Of a stretch of DNA of 17,867 bases, positions 8,713 to 15,235 are shown one piece after another. Source of the stretch: JBDHZU01 sp039812085 (GTDB lineage: Bacteria; Actinomycetota; Actinomycetes; S36-B12; UBA10799). The translations under genes and the position numbers were made by a program. The notes below the pieces were generated by a model. It worked only from the letters and a program-made list of their open reading frames with translations. It was not told where the DNA came from and searched no databases. The stretch spans positions 1-17,867 of the forward strand of contig JBDHZU010000028.1 of assembly GCA_039812085.1 (NCBI GenBank), read 5' to 3'. Each line of letters opens with the position of its first letter. Position 1 is the stretch's first letter.

Positions 8713-9648
8713 GTGCCTTCTGCTCGTGCCGTCAGTCAGTCCGGACCCTTCCAGGTCGGTGATCGGGTTCAACTCACGGACCCGAAAGGTCGCATGCACA
8801 CGATCACCTTGAGCGTTGCCGACGCATTCCACACCGCCAAGGGTGCGATTGAGCATGACGACATCCTGGGTCAGCCAGAGGGCATCGTCGTCCAGTCATC
8901 GAACGGAACTGGGTACCTCGCGCAGCGTCCGCTGCTCAAAGACTTCGTGTTGTCGATGCCACGCGGTGCCACCGTGATCTATCCGAAGGATTCCTCGCTC
9001 ATCGTTGGCATGGCCGATATCTATCCCGGTGCCCGAGTCATCGAAGCTGGTGCTGGATCGGGTGCCATGAGCTGTTCGCTACTTCGCGCAGTGGGTGCAG
9101 ACGGCACGGTGCATTCGTTCGAGCGTCGATCAGAGTTCGCCGAAGTCGCGGACAAGAACGTGACCGCCTTCTTCGGCAAGCAACCGGACAACTGGGCATT
9201 GACGGTCGGCGACCTGTCGTCGGCAGAGTTAGCCGAAGACTGTGCCGACCGGATGGTGCTGGACATGGTGGCTCCCTGGGAGTGCATTCCGATCGCGGCA
9301 CATGCAATCCGCCCCGGTGGGGTGCTCTGCGTCTACGTCGCCACCACCACTCAACTGTCCCGCACGATGGAAACGCTGCGACATGTCGGCGGATGGACCG
9401 AACCAGAGGCACTGGAAACCCTGTTACGAACCTGGCATGTCGAAGGTTTGGCGGTTCGACCAGACCATCGCATGGGTGGCCACACTGGATTCCTCGTCTT
9501 TGCCCGACGTCTCGCTCCCGATACCGAACTTCCGCCTCGAACCCGACGCCCAGCGCCTGGTGCCTACGGCGACGACTGGCGCCCATGGCCCATGCCGGGA
9601 GAGCCTGGATTCGGCACAACAGACGACGAATCGTCTCCATCACGTTAA
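8713..9648 (+). CDS. trmI: tRNA (adenine-58-N1)-methyltransferase TrmI
   Basis: SAM-dependent enzyme forming m1A58 in the T-loop of tRNA. The 311-residue protein opens with GPFQVGDRVQLTDPKGR, the small N-terminal beta domain typical of actinobacterial/archaeal TrmI. The Rossmann SAM site is EAGAGSG (111-117), followed by an acidic segment and by LDMVAPWE (Asp184 region), the TrmI counterpart of the catalytic motif. The C-terminal 40 residues are Pro/Arg-rich and variable. The GTG start has no Shine-Dalgarno; a TAAACT hexamer six bases upstream supports leaderless translation. trmI directly upstream of the proteasomal ATPase is a recurring actinobacterial arrangement, including M. tuberculosis (Rv2118c near mpa). 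Confidence 0.94.
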   Translation: MPSARAVSQSGPFQVGDRVQLTDPKGRMHTITLSVADAFHTAKGAIEHDDILGQPEGIVVQSSNGTGYLAQRPLLKDFVLSMPRGATVIYPKDSSLIVGMADIYPGARVIEAGAGSGAMSCSLLRAVGADGTVHSFERRSEFAEVADKNVTAFFGKQPDNWALTVGDLSSAELAEDCADRMVLDMVAPWECIPIAAHAIRPGGVLCVYVATTTQLSRTMETLRHVGGWTEPEALETLLRTWHVEGLAVRPDHRMGGHTGFLVFARRLAPDTELPPRTRRPAPGAYGDDWRPWPMPGEPGFGTTDDESSPSR

Positions 9649-9759
9649 GTAACTGTGGCGCACGTCATTTCTTCATCGCGCGATCAGCCTGTGAATGAGT
9701 AGGGTCGGACAGGTACCCAGCCGTACCCACACGCTGCTGAGCCGCTGCAGGAGGATGCC
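9649..9759 (+). promoter_or_regulatory. Leader region of the proteasomal ATPase gene with RBS and possible -10
   Basis: GGAGG at 9750-9754 lies five bases before the GTG at 9760 and is a strong ribosome binding site. TAGGGT at 9700-9705 fits TAnnnT and would give a leader of about 48 bases. The same TAGGGTCG string occurs upstream of pup. GGTAC and GTACC at 9712-9726 form a weak 5-bp stem. No clear -35 was seen. Confidence 0.4.
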
Positions 9760-10662
9760 GTGTCCGACGACAACCCGACCAGCAATGCCCCCGAACCTGT
9801 GAACGATGCTGGCCAACTCGCCAGTTCTGATTCGACGAACGGGCGTATTACCGAGGCAGATTTCGATGCGCTGCGTACCGATCTGCGTCGATCACAATTA
9901 CGTGCCGAACGTTTGGCCGTGACGCTGCGCGCAGCACGCGAACAAATCGTGACCCTTAAAGAAGAGGTCGACAAGCTCGCCGAGCCGCCGGCTGCGTACG
10001 GCGTATTCCTTGCCGCGCAAGAAGGCGGAACCGTGGATGTTCAAGCTGGCGGCCGCAAGATGCGAGTCGCCGTCAGTCCGGGCGTCGATGTCGAATCACT
10101 GCAGACCGGTCAGGAAGTTTTGCTGAACGAGGCGATGAACGTGGTCACCGCCCTCGGGTTCGAACGCGTCGGGGAAATCGTCACCCTGAAGGAACGCCTG
10201 GAAGACGGCGAACGAGTTCTCGTGGTGGGTCGCACCGATGAGGAACGAGTCGCATTGCTTGCCGAGCCGTTGAAGGCCGAAGCGATCCGGGCCGGAGACG
10301 CGCTACTCATGGATACGCGTACCGGCTATGTCCACGAAGTCGTGCCCAAGGCCGAGGTCGAGGAACTAGTTCTGGAAGAAGTTCCAGACATTGACTACGA
10401 AGACATCGGTGGACTGGGCGGACAGATCGAGATGATCCGCGATGCGGTCGAGTTGCCGTACCTGCACAAGGATCTCTTTGCCGAGCACAAGCTGCAGGCA
10501 CCCAAGGGAATCTTGCTCTACGGCCCGCCCGGTTGCGGTAAGACGCTGATCGCCAAGGCCGTCGCGGCGTCGTTGGCGAAGAAAGTCAACGCCAAGGAAG
10601 GCGGCGGAAACGCCCGGAGTTTCTTCCTCAACATCAAGGGTCCTGAGCTGCTGAACAAGTAA
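9760..10662 (+). CDS. ARC/Mpa N-terminal fragment as read up to the TAA
   Basis: The 300-residue piece made if translation stops at 10660-10662. It holds an N-terminal acidic tail, a coiled coil (about residues 32-74, rich in Leu, Arg and Glu), which in Mpa binds Pup, then the tandem OB folds (about 77-200), and the first part of the AAA module with the IGGLGGQIEMIRD linker and Walker A GPPGCGKT (255-262, Lys261). It lacks Walker B, sensors and arginine fingers, so it could not hydrolyse ATP. OB domains alone can form hexameric rings in this family, so a truncated product might still bind Pup; that is inference. Confidence 0.8.
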   Translation: MSDDNPTSNAPEPVNDAGQLASSDSTNGRITEADFDALRTDLRRSQLRAERLAVTLRAAREQIVTLKEEVDKLAEPPAAYGVFLAAQEGGTVDVQAGGRKMRVAVSPGVDVESLQTGQEVLLNEAMNVVTALGFERVGEIVTLKERLEDGERVLVVGRTDEERVALLAEPLKAEAIRAGDALLMDTRTGYVHEVVPKAEVEELVLEEVPDIDYEDIGGLGGQIEMIRDAVELPYLHKDLFAEHKLQAPKGILLYGPPGCGKTLIAKAVAASLAKKVNAKEGGGNARSFFLNIKGPELLNK

Positions 10663-11472
10663 GTCGGAGAGACCGAGCTTCATATTCGGTTGGTCTTCCA
10701 ACATGCCCGGGAAAAAGCCAGTGAAGGTATGCCGGTCATCGTGTTCTTCGATGAGATGGATTCTCTGTTCCGCACTCGTGGAACGGGCGTATCCAGCGAT
10801 GTCGAGAACACGATCGTTCCGCAGCTACTGAGTGAGATCGATGGTGTGGAAGGTTTGGAGAACGTCATCGTCATCGGTGCCTCCAACCGGGAAGACATGA
10901 TCGACCCGGCAATTCTTCGTCCTGGTCGCCTGGACGTGAAAATCAAGATTGAACGTCCGGACGCACAGGCCGCTGCCGACATCATGGCCAAGTACCTGAC
11001 TTCTGATCTTCCGTTGCATGCCGACGATTTGGCCGAATACGGAGGAGACCCTGATCTCACCGCTCGCGCCATGATCGAGGCAGCAGTGGAACGGATGTAC
11101 TCCGATAGCGACGAAAACCGCTTCTTGGAAGTCACCTACGCCGATGGAGACAAGGAAGTTCTTTACTTCAAGGACTTCAACTCCGGCGCCATGATCGAGA
11201 ACGTTGTCGCTCGTGCCAAGAAGTCTGCGATTAAAGACTTCCTGGATACCGGCCAGAAAGGTATTCGGGTCACTCACCTGTTATCGGCGTGCGTGGATGA
11301 GTTCCACGAGAATGAAGATCTGCCCAACACCACTAATCCAGATGACTGGGCGCGCATCTCCGGCAAGAAGGGTGAGCGCATCATCTTCATCCGCACCTTG
11401 GTACAGGGCAAGAAGGGCACCGAGGCTGGACGCAGTATCGAGACGGCTGCGAATACGGGGCAGTACCTCTAA
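10663..11472 (+). CDS. ARC/Mpa C-terminal portion downstream of the TAA
   Basis: Same reading frame as the upstream part. It begins VGETELHIRLVF and contains Walker B VIVFFDEMDS (Asp331, Glu332 in full numbering), GASNREDMIDPAILRPGRLD with the sensor and arginine-finger region, and the C-terminal GQYL. It has no Walker A. Independent translation is doubtful: the first in-frame candidates are TTG 10690, with GGAGAG 19 bases away, and ATG 10729, with GAAGG only one base away. It is most likely the remainder of one gene. Confidence 0.75.
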   Translation, partial: VGETELHIRLVFQHAREKASEGMPVIVFFDEMDSLFRTRGTGVSSDVENTIVPQLLSEIDGVEGLENVIVIGASNREDMIDPAILRPGRLDVKIKIERPDAQAAADIMAKYLTSDLPLHADDLAEYGGDPDLTARAMIEAAVERMYSDSDENRFLEVTYADGDKEVLYFKDFNSGAMIENVVARAKKSAIKDFLDTGQKGIRVTHLLSACVDEFHENEDLPNTTNPDDWARISGKKGERIIFIRTLVQGKKGTEAGRSIETAANTGQYL

Positions 11473-11546
11473 CGACAGTCATCACCTCAGTACGCCGGGT
11501 ATCTGACTCAGCTGTCCAACAAACGACATCCCTGTAATTCTCGCTG

Positions 11547-11563
11547 CGCATCCCACGGATGCG
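11547..11563. repeat. Inverted repeat after the ARC gene
   Basis: CGCATCC and GGATGCG form a perfect 7-bp stem with the 3-base loop CAC, 75 bases past the ARC stop. No U tract follows on either strand. It could be a weak terminator or an element of the small-gene leader. The remaining part of the 149-base gap 11473-11621 shows nothing else convincing. Confidence 0.35.
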
Positions 11564-11605
11564 GACTGGTAGGAATCAGTCACGCAGCACGCTGGCAGTC
11601 ATTGC

Positions 11606-11613
11606 GAGAAGGG
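11606..11613 (+). promoter_or_regulatory. Ribosome binding site deciding the DUF5993-like start
   Basis: GAGAAGGG lies eight bases before the GTG at 11622. No comparable site precedes the upstream in-frame candidate at 11559, so this site supports the shorter 52-residue protein. Confidence 0.55.
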
Positions 11614-11621
11614 TGAAAATC

Positions 11622-11780
11622 GTGGACACCATCATCTTCATCGTCCTGCTCATTGGGGCGATTTTGGGAGCCAAGGGAGCATCGTCGAAAGTCGTGATCC
11701 CGGTGTGGTTACTGGGCGCGATCATGACGGCGCTGCTGTTCAATCACCACGTCACGTCCCAACTCAATCTGAGCTTCTGA
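11622..11780 (+). CDS. Small two-helix membrane protein, DUF5993-like
   Basis: A 52-residue protein starting DTIIFIVLLIGAIL, with one hydrophobic helix at about 3-17, a short loop with Lys, and a second helix at about 25-40, ending NHHVTSQLNLSF. The length, the two helices and the His-His-(V/M)-T...LNLSF end match my recollection of the DUF5993 family, which is commonly found beside DsbB-like genes. Its function is unknown; a helper role for the neighbouring thiol oxidase is inference. The frame extends upstream to 11559, but the ribosome binding site favours GTG 11622. The stop at 11778-11780 is nine bases from the dsbB ATG, so the two are probably co-translated. Confidence 0.75.
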   Translation: MDTIIFIVLLIGAILGAKGASSKVVIPVWLLGAIMTALLFNHHVTSQLNLSF

Positions 11781-11789
11781 GGTGCAGCC

Positions 11790-12464
11790 ATGACGACTGA
11801 ATCAGTTGCACCTGACGTCGAAGAAACAGACGACGCTATCCAGCCGTTGGTCTTTGAGCCAGAAGGGCATGTGACCTTCTGGAACAAACTGGGATTCTGG
11901 TTCCCACACATCGTGATCGTCGCCTACTCCGGTGTCATTCTGGCTGCGATCAGCACTCAGTTCACCAACGGTGAGATGCCGTGTCCGCTGTGCATGTTGC
12001 AGCGCATGGGGATGATCCTGGTCGGGATCGGATCCGTGTGGATGGCAGGAATGGCACGTAAGGGAACGCTCAATCTCGGCAAAGCTGCTCGTTGCTACGG
12101 ACTGATGATTCTCAGTGCGTGCCTGGGTGGATTCGTTTCCGTGCGGCAAATCAACCTGCACATCCTGCCTGGAGATCCTGGATACGGCGGCACAGTCGCT
12201 GGTTTGCACCTCTACACCTGGGCGCTCATCACCTTCATCATCGTGGTGCTCTACTGCGGAATCACCATGCTGTTTACCCGCGAATTGTTCCCCGTCATGC
12301 CATCCGGGAAAGCAGCCCGAATTGCCAGCAACCTCATGATCGGACTGTTCTTGGCCGTCATCGTGGCCAACATCGTCCTGGTCTTCCTGGAAGAGGGCTT
12401 CCACCCGGTTCTGCCCGATGATCCATCCCGCTACGAACTGCTCTACCAACTCGGGATCAAGTAA
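11790..12464 (+). CDS. DsbB-like disulfide bond formation protein
   Basis: Membrane thiol oxidase family protein of 224 residues, expected to pass electrons from an extracytoplasmic thiol-disulfide protein to quinone. The first loop carries the DsbB hallmark CPLCMLQR with Cys65 and Cys68, followed by the QR pair near the quinone site. Hydrophobic helices lie at about 39-57, 72-88, 103-118, 139-162 and 180-200, one more than the four of classical DsbB. The second extracytoplasmic loop, between helices 3 and 4, contains no cysteine, so the Cys104/Cys130-type pair of E. coli DsbB is absent; Cys102, Cys111 and Cys156 lie in or beside helices. GAGG at 11779-11782, overlapping the upstream stop, serves as ribosome binding site seven bases before the ATG. 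No DsbA-like partner gene is in the window. Confidence 0.88.
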   Translation: MTTESVAPDVEETDDAIQPLVFEPEGHVTFWNKLGFWFPHIVIVAYSGVILAAISTQFTNGEMPCPLCMLQRMGMILVGIGSVWMAGMARKGTLNLGKAARCYGLMILSACLGGFVSVRQINLHILPGDPGYGGTVAGLHLYTWALITFIIVVLYCGITMLFTRELFPVMPSGKAARIASNLMIGLFLAVIVANIVLVFLEEGFHPVLPDDPSRYELLYQLGIK

Positions 12465-12476
12465 CAGTCTTCGCAA

Positions 12477-12515
12477 ACAACGCCGCACCGCTATTCGACA
12501 GTGGTGCGGCGTTGT
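12477..12515 (+). terminator. Strong 13-bp hairpin after the dsbB-like gene
   Basis: ACAACGCCGCACC (12477-12489) and GGTGCGGCGTTGT (12503-12515) are perfect inverted repeats of 13 bp with a 13-base loop, starting 13 bases past the stop codon. No run of T follows; such tail-less hairpins are common in actinobacteria. Placement fits a terminator for the upstream pair, just ahead of the dop promoter. Confidence 0.7.
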
Positions 12516-12523
12516 CATGCCGG

Positions 12524-12529
12524 TACGTT
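12524..12529 (+). promoter_or_regulatory. -10 hexamer of a probable leaderless dop promoter
   Basis: TACGTT matches TAnnnT and ends six bases before GTG 12536. It lies nine bases past the hairpin. The hexamer supports GTG 12536 over the TTG at 12512, which is inside the hairpin arm. Confidence 0.5.
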
Positions 12530-12535
12530 GGTTCA

Positions 12536-14050
12536 GTGAGCGTCGTGCGGGTCATGGGAATCGAGACGGAGTACGGGATCTCTGTGCCAGGGCACCCTCA
12601 TATCAACGCGATGTTGGCCTCATCGCAGGTGGTGAATGCCTATGCCGATCTGGTCGGTATCGCCACTGGCGCTCGGGCCCGGTGGGATTACGACGAGGAA
12701 ACACCGCTACGTGACGCACGTGGATTTGACCTTTCCCGCGCCGACGCTGATCCCTCACAGTTGACTGATGCTGACCCGGGTATGGCCAATCTTGTTCTCA
12801 CCAACGGTGCTCGCCTCTACGTCGATCACGCTCACCCTGAATACTCCAGTCCAGAAGTCCTGACCCCATTTGACGCGGCTCTGTATGACCGTGCGGGCGA
12901 AGTCATCATGCAGCAGGCTGCCGATGCGGTGGCACAAATGCCTGGGGCACAGCCGATCCGGGTCTACAAGAACAACACGGATAACAAGGGAGCTTCATAC
13001 GGCACCCACGAGAACTACCTCATGCAACGCACCACACCATTCGCTTCGATCGTGGCCGGCCTGCTTCCGTTCTTCGCCACTCGGCAAATCCTGGTTGGTG
13101 CGGGGCGAGTGGGAATCGGTCAAGACGGCAAAGGTGACGGGTTCCAGCTTTCCCAGCGTGCGGATTTCTTCGAAGTGGAAGTTGGTCTAGAGACCACCCT
13201 CAAACGACCAATCGTCAACACCCGCGACGAACCTCATGCCGATCCGCAGTTCCACCGTCGGCTGCACGTCATCGTCGGCGACGCCAACCTGTCCGAAGTC
13301 GCGACCTATCTCAAAATGGCGATTACCTCATTGACGTTGTCCTTGATCGAAGACGACGTCGATTTGAGCGATCTGGCATTACAGAACCCCGTTCAGGCAA
13401 TTCACGAGATTTCACACGATCCGACTCTGTCGCTGAAGGTGGAACTCGCAGACGGGCGCAAACTAACTGCACGTGAAATTCAACGAGAATTTGCCGAACG
13501 GGCGGCAGCTCACGTATCCCGAGGAACCACCCCACCTGACGGACCAACTCAAATGGCCGTACGTGACTGGCTGCAGTTCCTCGACAAACTCGACGAAGAT
13601 CCCCAGTTATGTATGGGGGAGTTGGACTGGGTCACCAAGCTGAACATTCTCAATGGCTACCGCAGACGAGACGGATTTGATTGGTCGCATCCCCAATTGC
13701 AGCTCGTGGACATTCAGTACAGCGACATGGATACCCAGCGTGGTCTCGCCCGCCGGCTTGAAACTAACGGCAACCTCGCCCGAATGACCACACCCGAGCA
13801 GGTTCGACATGCGATCGAACACCCACCTGAGGCAACCCGTGCCTGGTTTCGAGGCGAGTGTTTACGTCGGTACGCAAAGAATGTGGCGGCTGCATCCTGG
13901 GATTCGGTCGTCTTCGACGTTCCGAGTCGGCCGTCTCTGCAACGTGTTCCCACATTGGATCCAATGCGCGGCACTCGTTCCGCAGTGCAGGGGCTGTTAG
14001 ATCGATGCCCGACTGCGGAAGATCTGCTACGAGAACTGGCCGGTCAGTAA
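12536..14050 (+). CDS. dop: Pup deamidase/depupylase Dop
   Basis: Glutamine-synthetase-like enzyme that removes Pup from substrates and, where Pup ends in Gln, deamidates it. From GTG 12536 it has 504 residues, typical for Dop and longer than PafA. Landmarks: GIETEYGIS with a metal-binding Glu10; the Dop loop (about 45-82, including RWDYDEETPLRDARGFDLSR) that separates Dop from PafA; NGARLYVDHAHPEYSSPE with catalytic Asp97; KNNTDNKGASYGTHENYL; TRDEPHAD; and ECLRRY...AASWDSVVFD near the end. Starts at TTG 12512, GTG 12545 or ATG 12554 are also in frame; GTG 12536 is chosen for the upstream TACGTT. Because the local Pup ends in Glu, depupylation is its likely main role. dop precedes pup as in mycobacteria. 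Confidence 0.96.
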   Translation: MSVVRVMGIETEYGISVPGHPHINAMLASSQVVNAYADLVGIATGARARWDYDEETPLRDARGFDLSRADADPSQLTDADPGMANLVLTNGARLYVDHAHPEYSSPEVLTPFDAALYDRAGEVIMQQAADAVAQMPGAQPIRVYKNNTDNKGASYGTHENYLMQRTTPFASIVAGLLPFFATRQILVGAGRVGIGQDGKGDGFQLSQRADFFEVEVGLETTLKRPIVNTRDEPHADPQFHRRLHVIVGDANLSEVATYLKMAITSLTLSLIEDDVDLSDLALQNPVQAIHEISHDPTLSLKVELADGRKLTAREIQREFAERAAAHVSRGTTPPDGPTQMAVRDWLQFLDKLDEDPQLCMGELDWVTKLNILNGYRRRDGFDWSHPQLQLVDIQYSDMDTQRGLARRLETNGNLARMTTPEQVRHAIEHPPEATRAWFRGECLRRYAKNVAAASWDSVVFDVPSRPSLQRVPTLDPMRGTRSAVQGLLDRCPTAEDLLRELAGQ

Positions 14051-14105
14051 AACCCGCACGGTAACGACCCCGCGTTTGGCGCGCATGAACGCACCGAAAT
14101 CTGGA

Positions 14106-14111
14106 TAGGGT
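14106..14111 (+). promoter_or_regulatory. Possible -10 hexamer for the pup-prcB-prcA-pafA operon
   Basis: TAGGGT fits TAnnnT and is followed by CG, the same eight bases found upstream of the ARC gene (9700-9707). It would give a leader of about 42 bases to the pup ATG. No good -35 was found, and pup may instead be read through from dop. Confidence 0.3.
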
Positions 14112-14148
14112 CGATGCGATGTCGTATTTCGTCACGACGTAAAGCATC

Positions 14149-14154
14149 AGGAGG
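14149..14154 (+). promoter_or_regulatory. Strong ribosome binding site of pup
   Basis: AGGAGG, a full Shine-Dalgarno match, five bases before the ATG at 14160. It fits high expression of the small modifier protein and fixes the start. Confidence 0.75.
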
Positions 14155-14159
14155 CTCAC

Positions 14160-14363
14160 ATGAGCGGTGAACAGCAAAACAAGCAACCGTCGCGCAGCGA
14201 CGAGCAAACCGCGCCCGCCGAGGAGCTCACGTCGGATCTTGCCGAACGCAAAGAACAACTCGACACTGACGTCGATGCCATCTTGGATGACATTGACGAC
14301 GTCCTGGAAGAAAATGCGGCCGAGTTCGTCTCCTCGTTCGTTCAGAAAGGTGGCGAGTAACTG
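14160..14363 (+). CDS. pup: Prokaryotic ubiquitin-like protein Pup
   Basis: Small, disordered, acidic protein attached through its C-terminal Glu to lysines of target proteins, marking them for the proteasome. It has 66 residues with stop TAA at 14358-14360. The Gln-rich N-terminus is followed by a predicted helix with heptad-like hydrophobics (about 21-52, LTSDLAERKEQLDTDVDAIL), the part that pairs with the ARC/Mpa coiled coil, then FVSSFVQKGGE. It ends Gly-Gly-Glu, not Gly-Gly-Gln as in M. tuberculosis, so it is ligation-ready without deamidation. A full Shine-Dalgarno precedes it, and prcB begins five bases after its stop. Confidence 0.97.
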
Positions 14364-14365
14364 CC

Positions 14366-15235
14366 GTGGATGATCTGTCCAGCCTGTCCTCGTCGTTTGC
14401 CACCTATCTGCAGACAGCCGCACCAGAAGTTGTCGAGTCTCGAATGAGCGAAGCAGGCAACACTTTGAATGCACCGCATGGCACCACGATCGTGGCGTTG
14501 ACATTCGATGGTGGCGTCATCATGGCAGGCGATCGCCGCGCAACAGCGGGGAACATCATCGCCCAACGCGACATCGAAAAGGTCTTTGCCGTTGACGATC
14601 ACACCGTGGTTGGAATCGCGGGCACAGCCGGAATCGCATTGGAAATCGTTCGTCTATTCCAAGTGGAGTTGGAGCACTACGAAAAGATGGAAGGTGCCGC
14701 ACTCTCCCTGGAGGGCAAGGCCAACCGTCTGTCGATGATGCTGCGCAGCAACTTGGGTATGGCCATGCAAGGACTCGCCGTCGTCCCGCTATTTGCTGGT
14801 TACGACGATCAAGCAGAAATTGGTCGCATCTACTCGTATGACGTGACCGGCGGCCGCTATGAAGAACACGGCTTTCATAGCGTGGGTTCTGGCTCCTTAT
14901 TCGCCAAGGGTTCCCTCAAGAAGCTCTATCGACCCAATGCAGACGCAACCGAGGCCGTGCTCACCGCAATCGAAGCGTTGTACGACGCCGCCGACGACGA
15001 CTCCGCAACCGGCGGACCAGATATCACGCGACAGATCTTCCCAGTCGTCATCGTGGTCACGGCAGAAGGCGCCCATCGGATTACTGAGTCAGAGCTAGCA
15101 GAACTCGTCGGCCAAGTACTCCAGCAACGCCAGGTCAATCCCAATGGCCCACCCGCAGTCATCACAGCAACGGCACAGGAGATCACCACCACGCCTGCCG
15201 ATGCTGACGAGCAAGGGGAGGGTGACGCGCGATGA
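14366..15235 (+). CDS. prcB: 20S proteasome beta subunit PrcB
   Basis: Catalytic subunit of the proteasome core, an N-terminal threonine protease made as an inactive precursor. The 289-residue precursor starts at GTG 14366, five bases after the pup stop. Its 39-residue propeptide ends in HG before TTIVALTFDGG, so the mature nucleophile is Thr40 (Thr1). Asp56 (AGDRR, mature position 17) and Lys72 (mature position 33) complete the active site, and VGSGSLFAKGSLKKLY and YDAADDDSATGGPD are typical of actinobacterial PrcB. A variable, Thr/Asp/Gln-rich tail of about 40 residues follows the conserved fold. There is no strong Shine-Dalgarno of its own, so coupling to pup is likely. Its end overlaps the prcA start by four bases. 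Confidence 0.97.
   Translation: MDDLSSLSSSFATYLQTAAPEVVESRMSEAGNTLNAPHGTTIVALTFDGGVIMAGDRRATAGNIIAQRDIEKVFAVDDHTVVGIAGTAGIALEIVRLFQVELEHYEKMEGAALSLEGKANRLSMMLRSNLGMAMQGLAVVPLFAGYDDQAEIGRIYSYDVTGGRYEEHGFHSVGSGSLFAKGSLKKLYRPNADATEAVLTAIEALYDAADDDSATGGPDITRQIFPVVIVVTAEGAHRITESELAELVGQVLQQRQVNPNGPPAVITATAQEITTTPADADEQGEGDAR

Larger units (their letters stand above)
9760..11472 (+). pseudogene. mpa: Proteasome-associated ATPase ARC/Mpa, interrupted by an in-frame TAA
   Basis: AAA+ ring ATPase that recognises pupylated proteins, unfolds them and feeds them to the 20S core. The whole frame would give 570 positions, close to family length, but codon 301 (10660-10662) is TAA. The sequence around it reads GPELLNK-stop-VGETE where the family has GPELLNK-Tyr-VGETE, so the lost residue is the aromatic of pore loop 1. 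The frame is not shifted, and no other lesion is visible in the 270 codons after it. The gene ends in Gly-Gln-Tyr-Leu, the docking tail that opens the proteasome gate. A one-base change from TAC or TAT explains the stop. It could be a sequencing error, a recent nonsense mutation or a readthrough site; the data here cannot decide. If restored, the gene is an ordinary ARC. Confidence 0.85.

Noticed and set aside
10660..10662. TAA read as a sense codon through a variant genetic code
   Set aside because: TAA ends zwf, trmI, the DsbB-like gene, dop, pup and the ARC gene itself at sensible places, so it acts as a normal stop.
10620..10700. Frameshift as the cause of the split ATPase
   Set aside because: Both halves are in the same frame (9760 and 10663 differ by a multiple of three) and codons on each side match the family without a gap.
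12512..12535. TTG 12512 as the dop start
   Set aside because: It lies inside the right arm of the strong hairpin and adds residues not seen in the family; GTG 12536 has a -10 hexamer six bases upstream.
14051..14159. Small gene between dop and pup
   Set aside because: No open frame with a start, ribosome binding site and actinobacterial codon pattern; the stretch holds only the pup leader and a weak CGCG-type inverted repeat.
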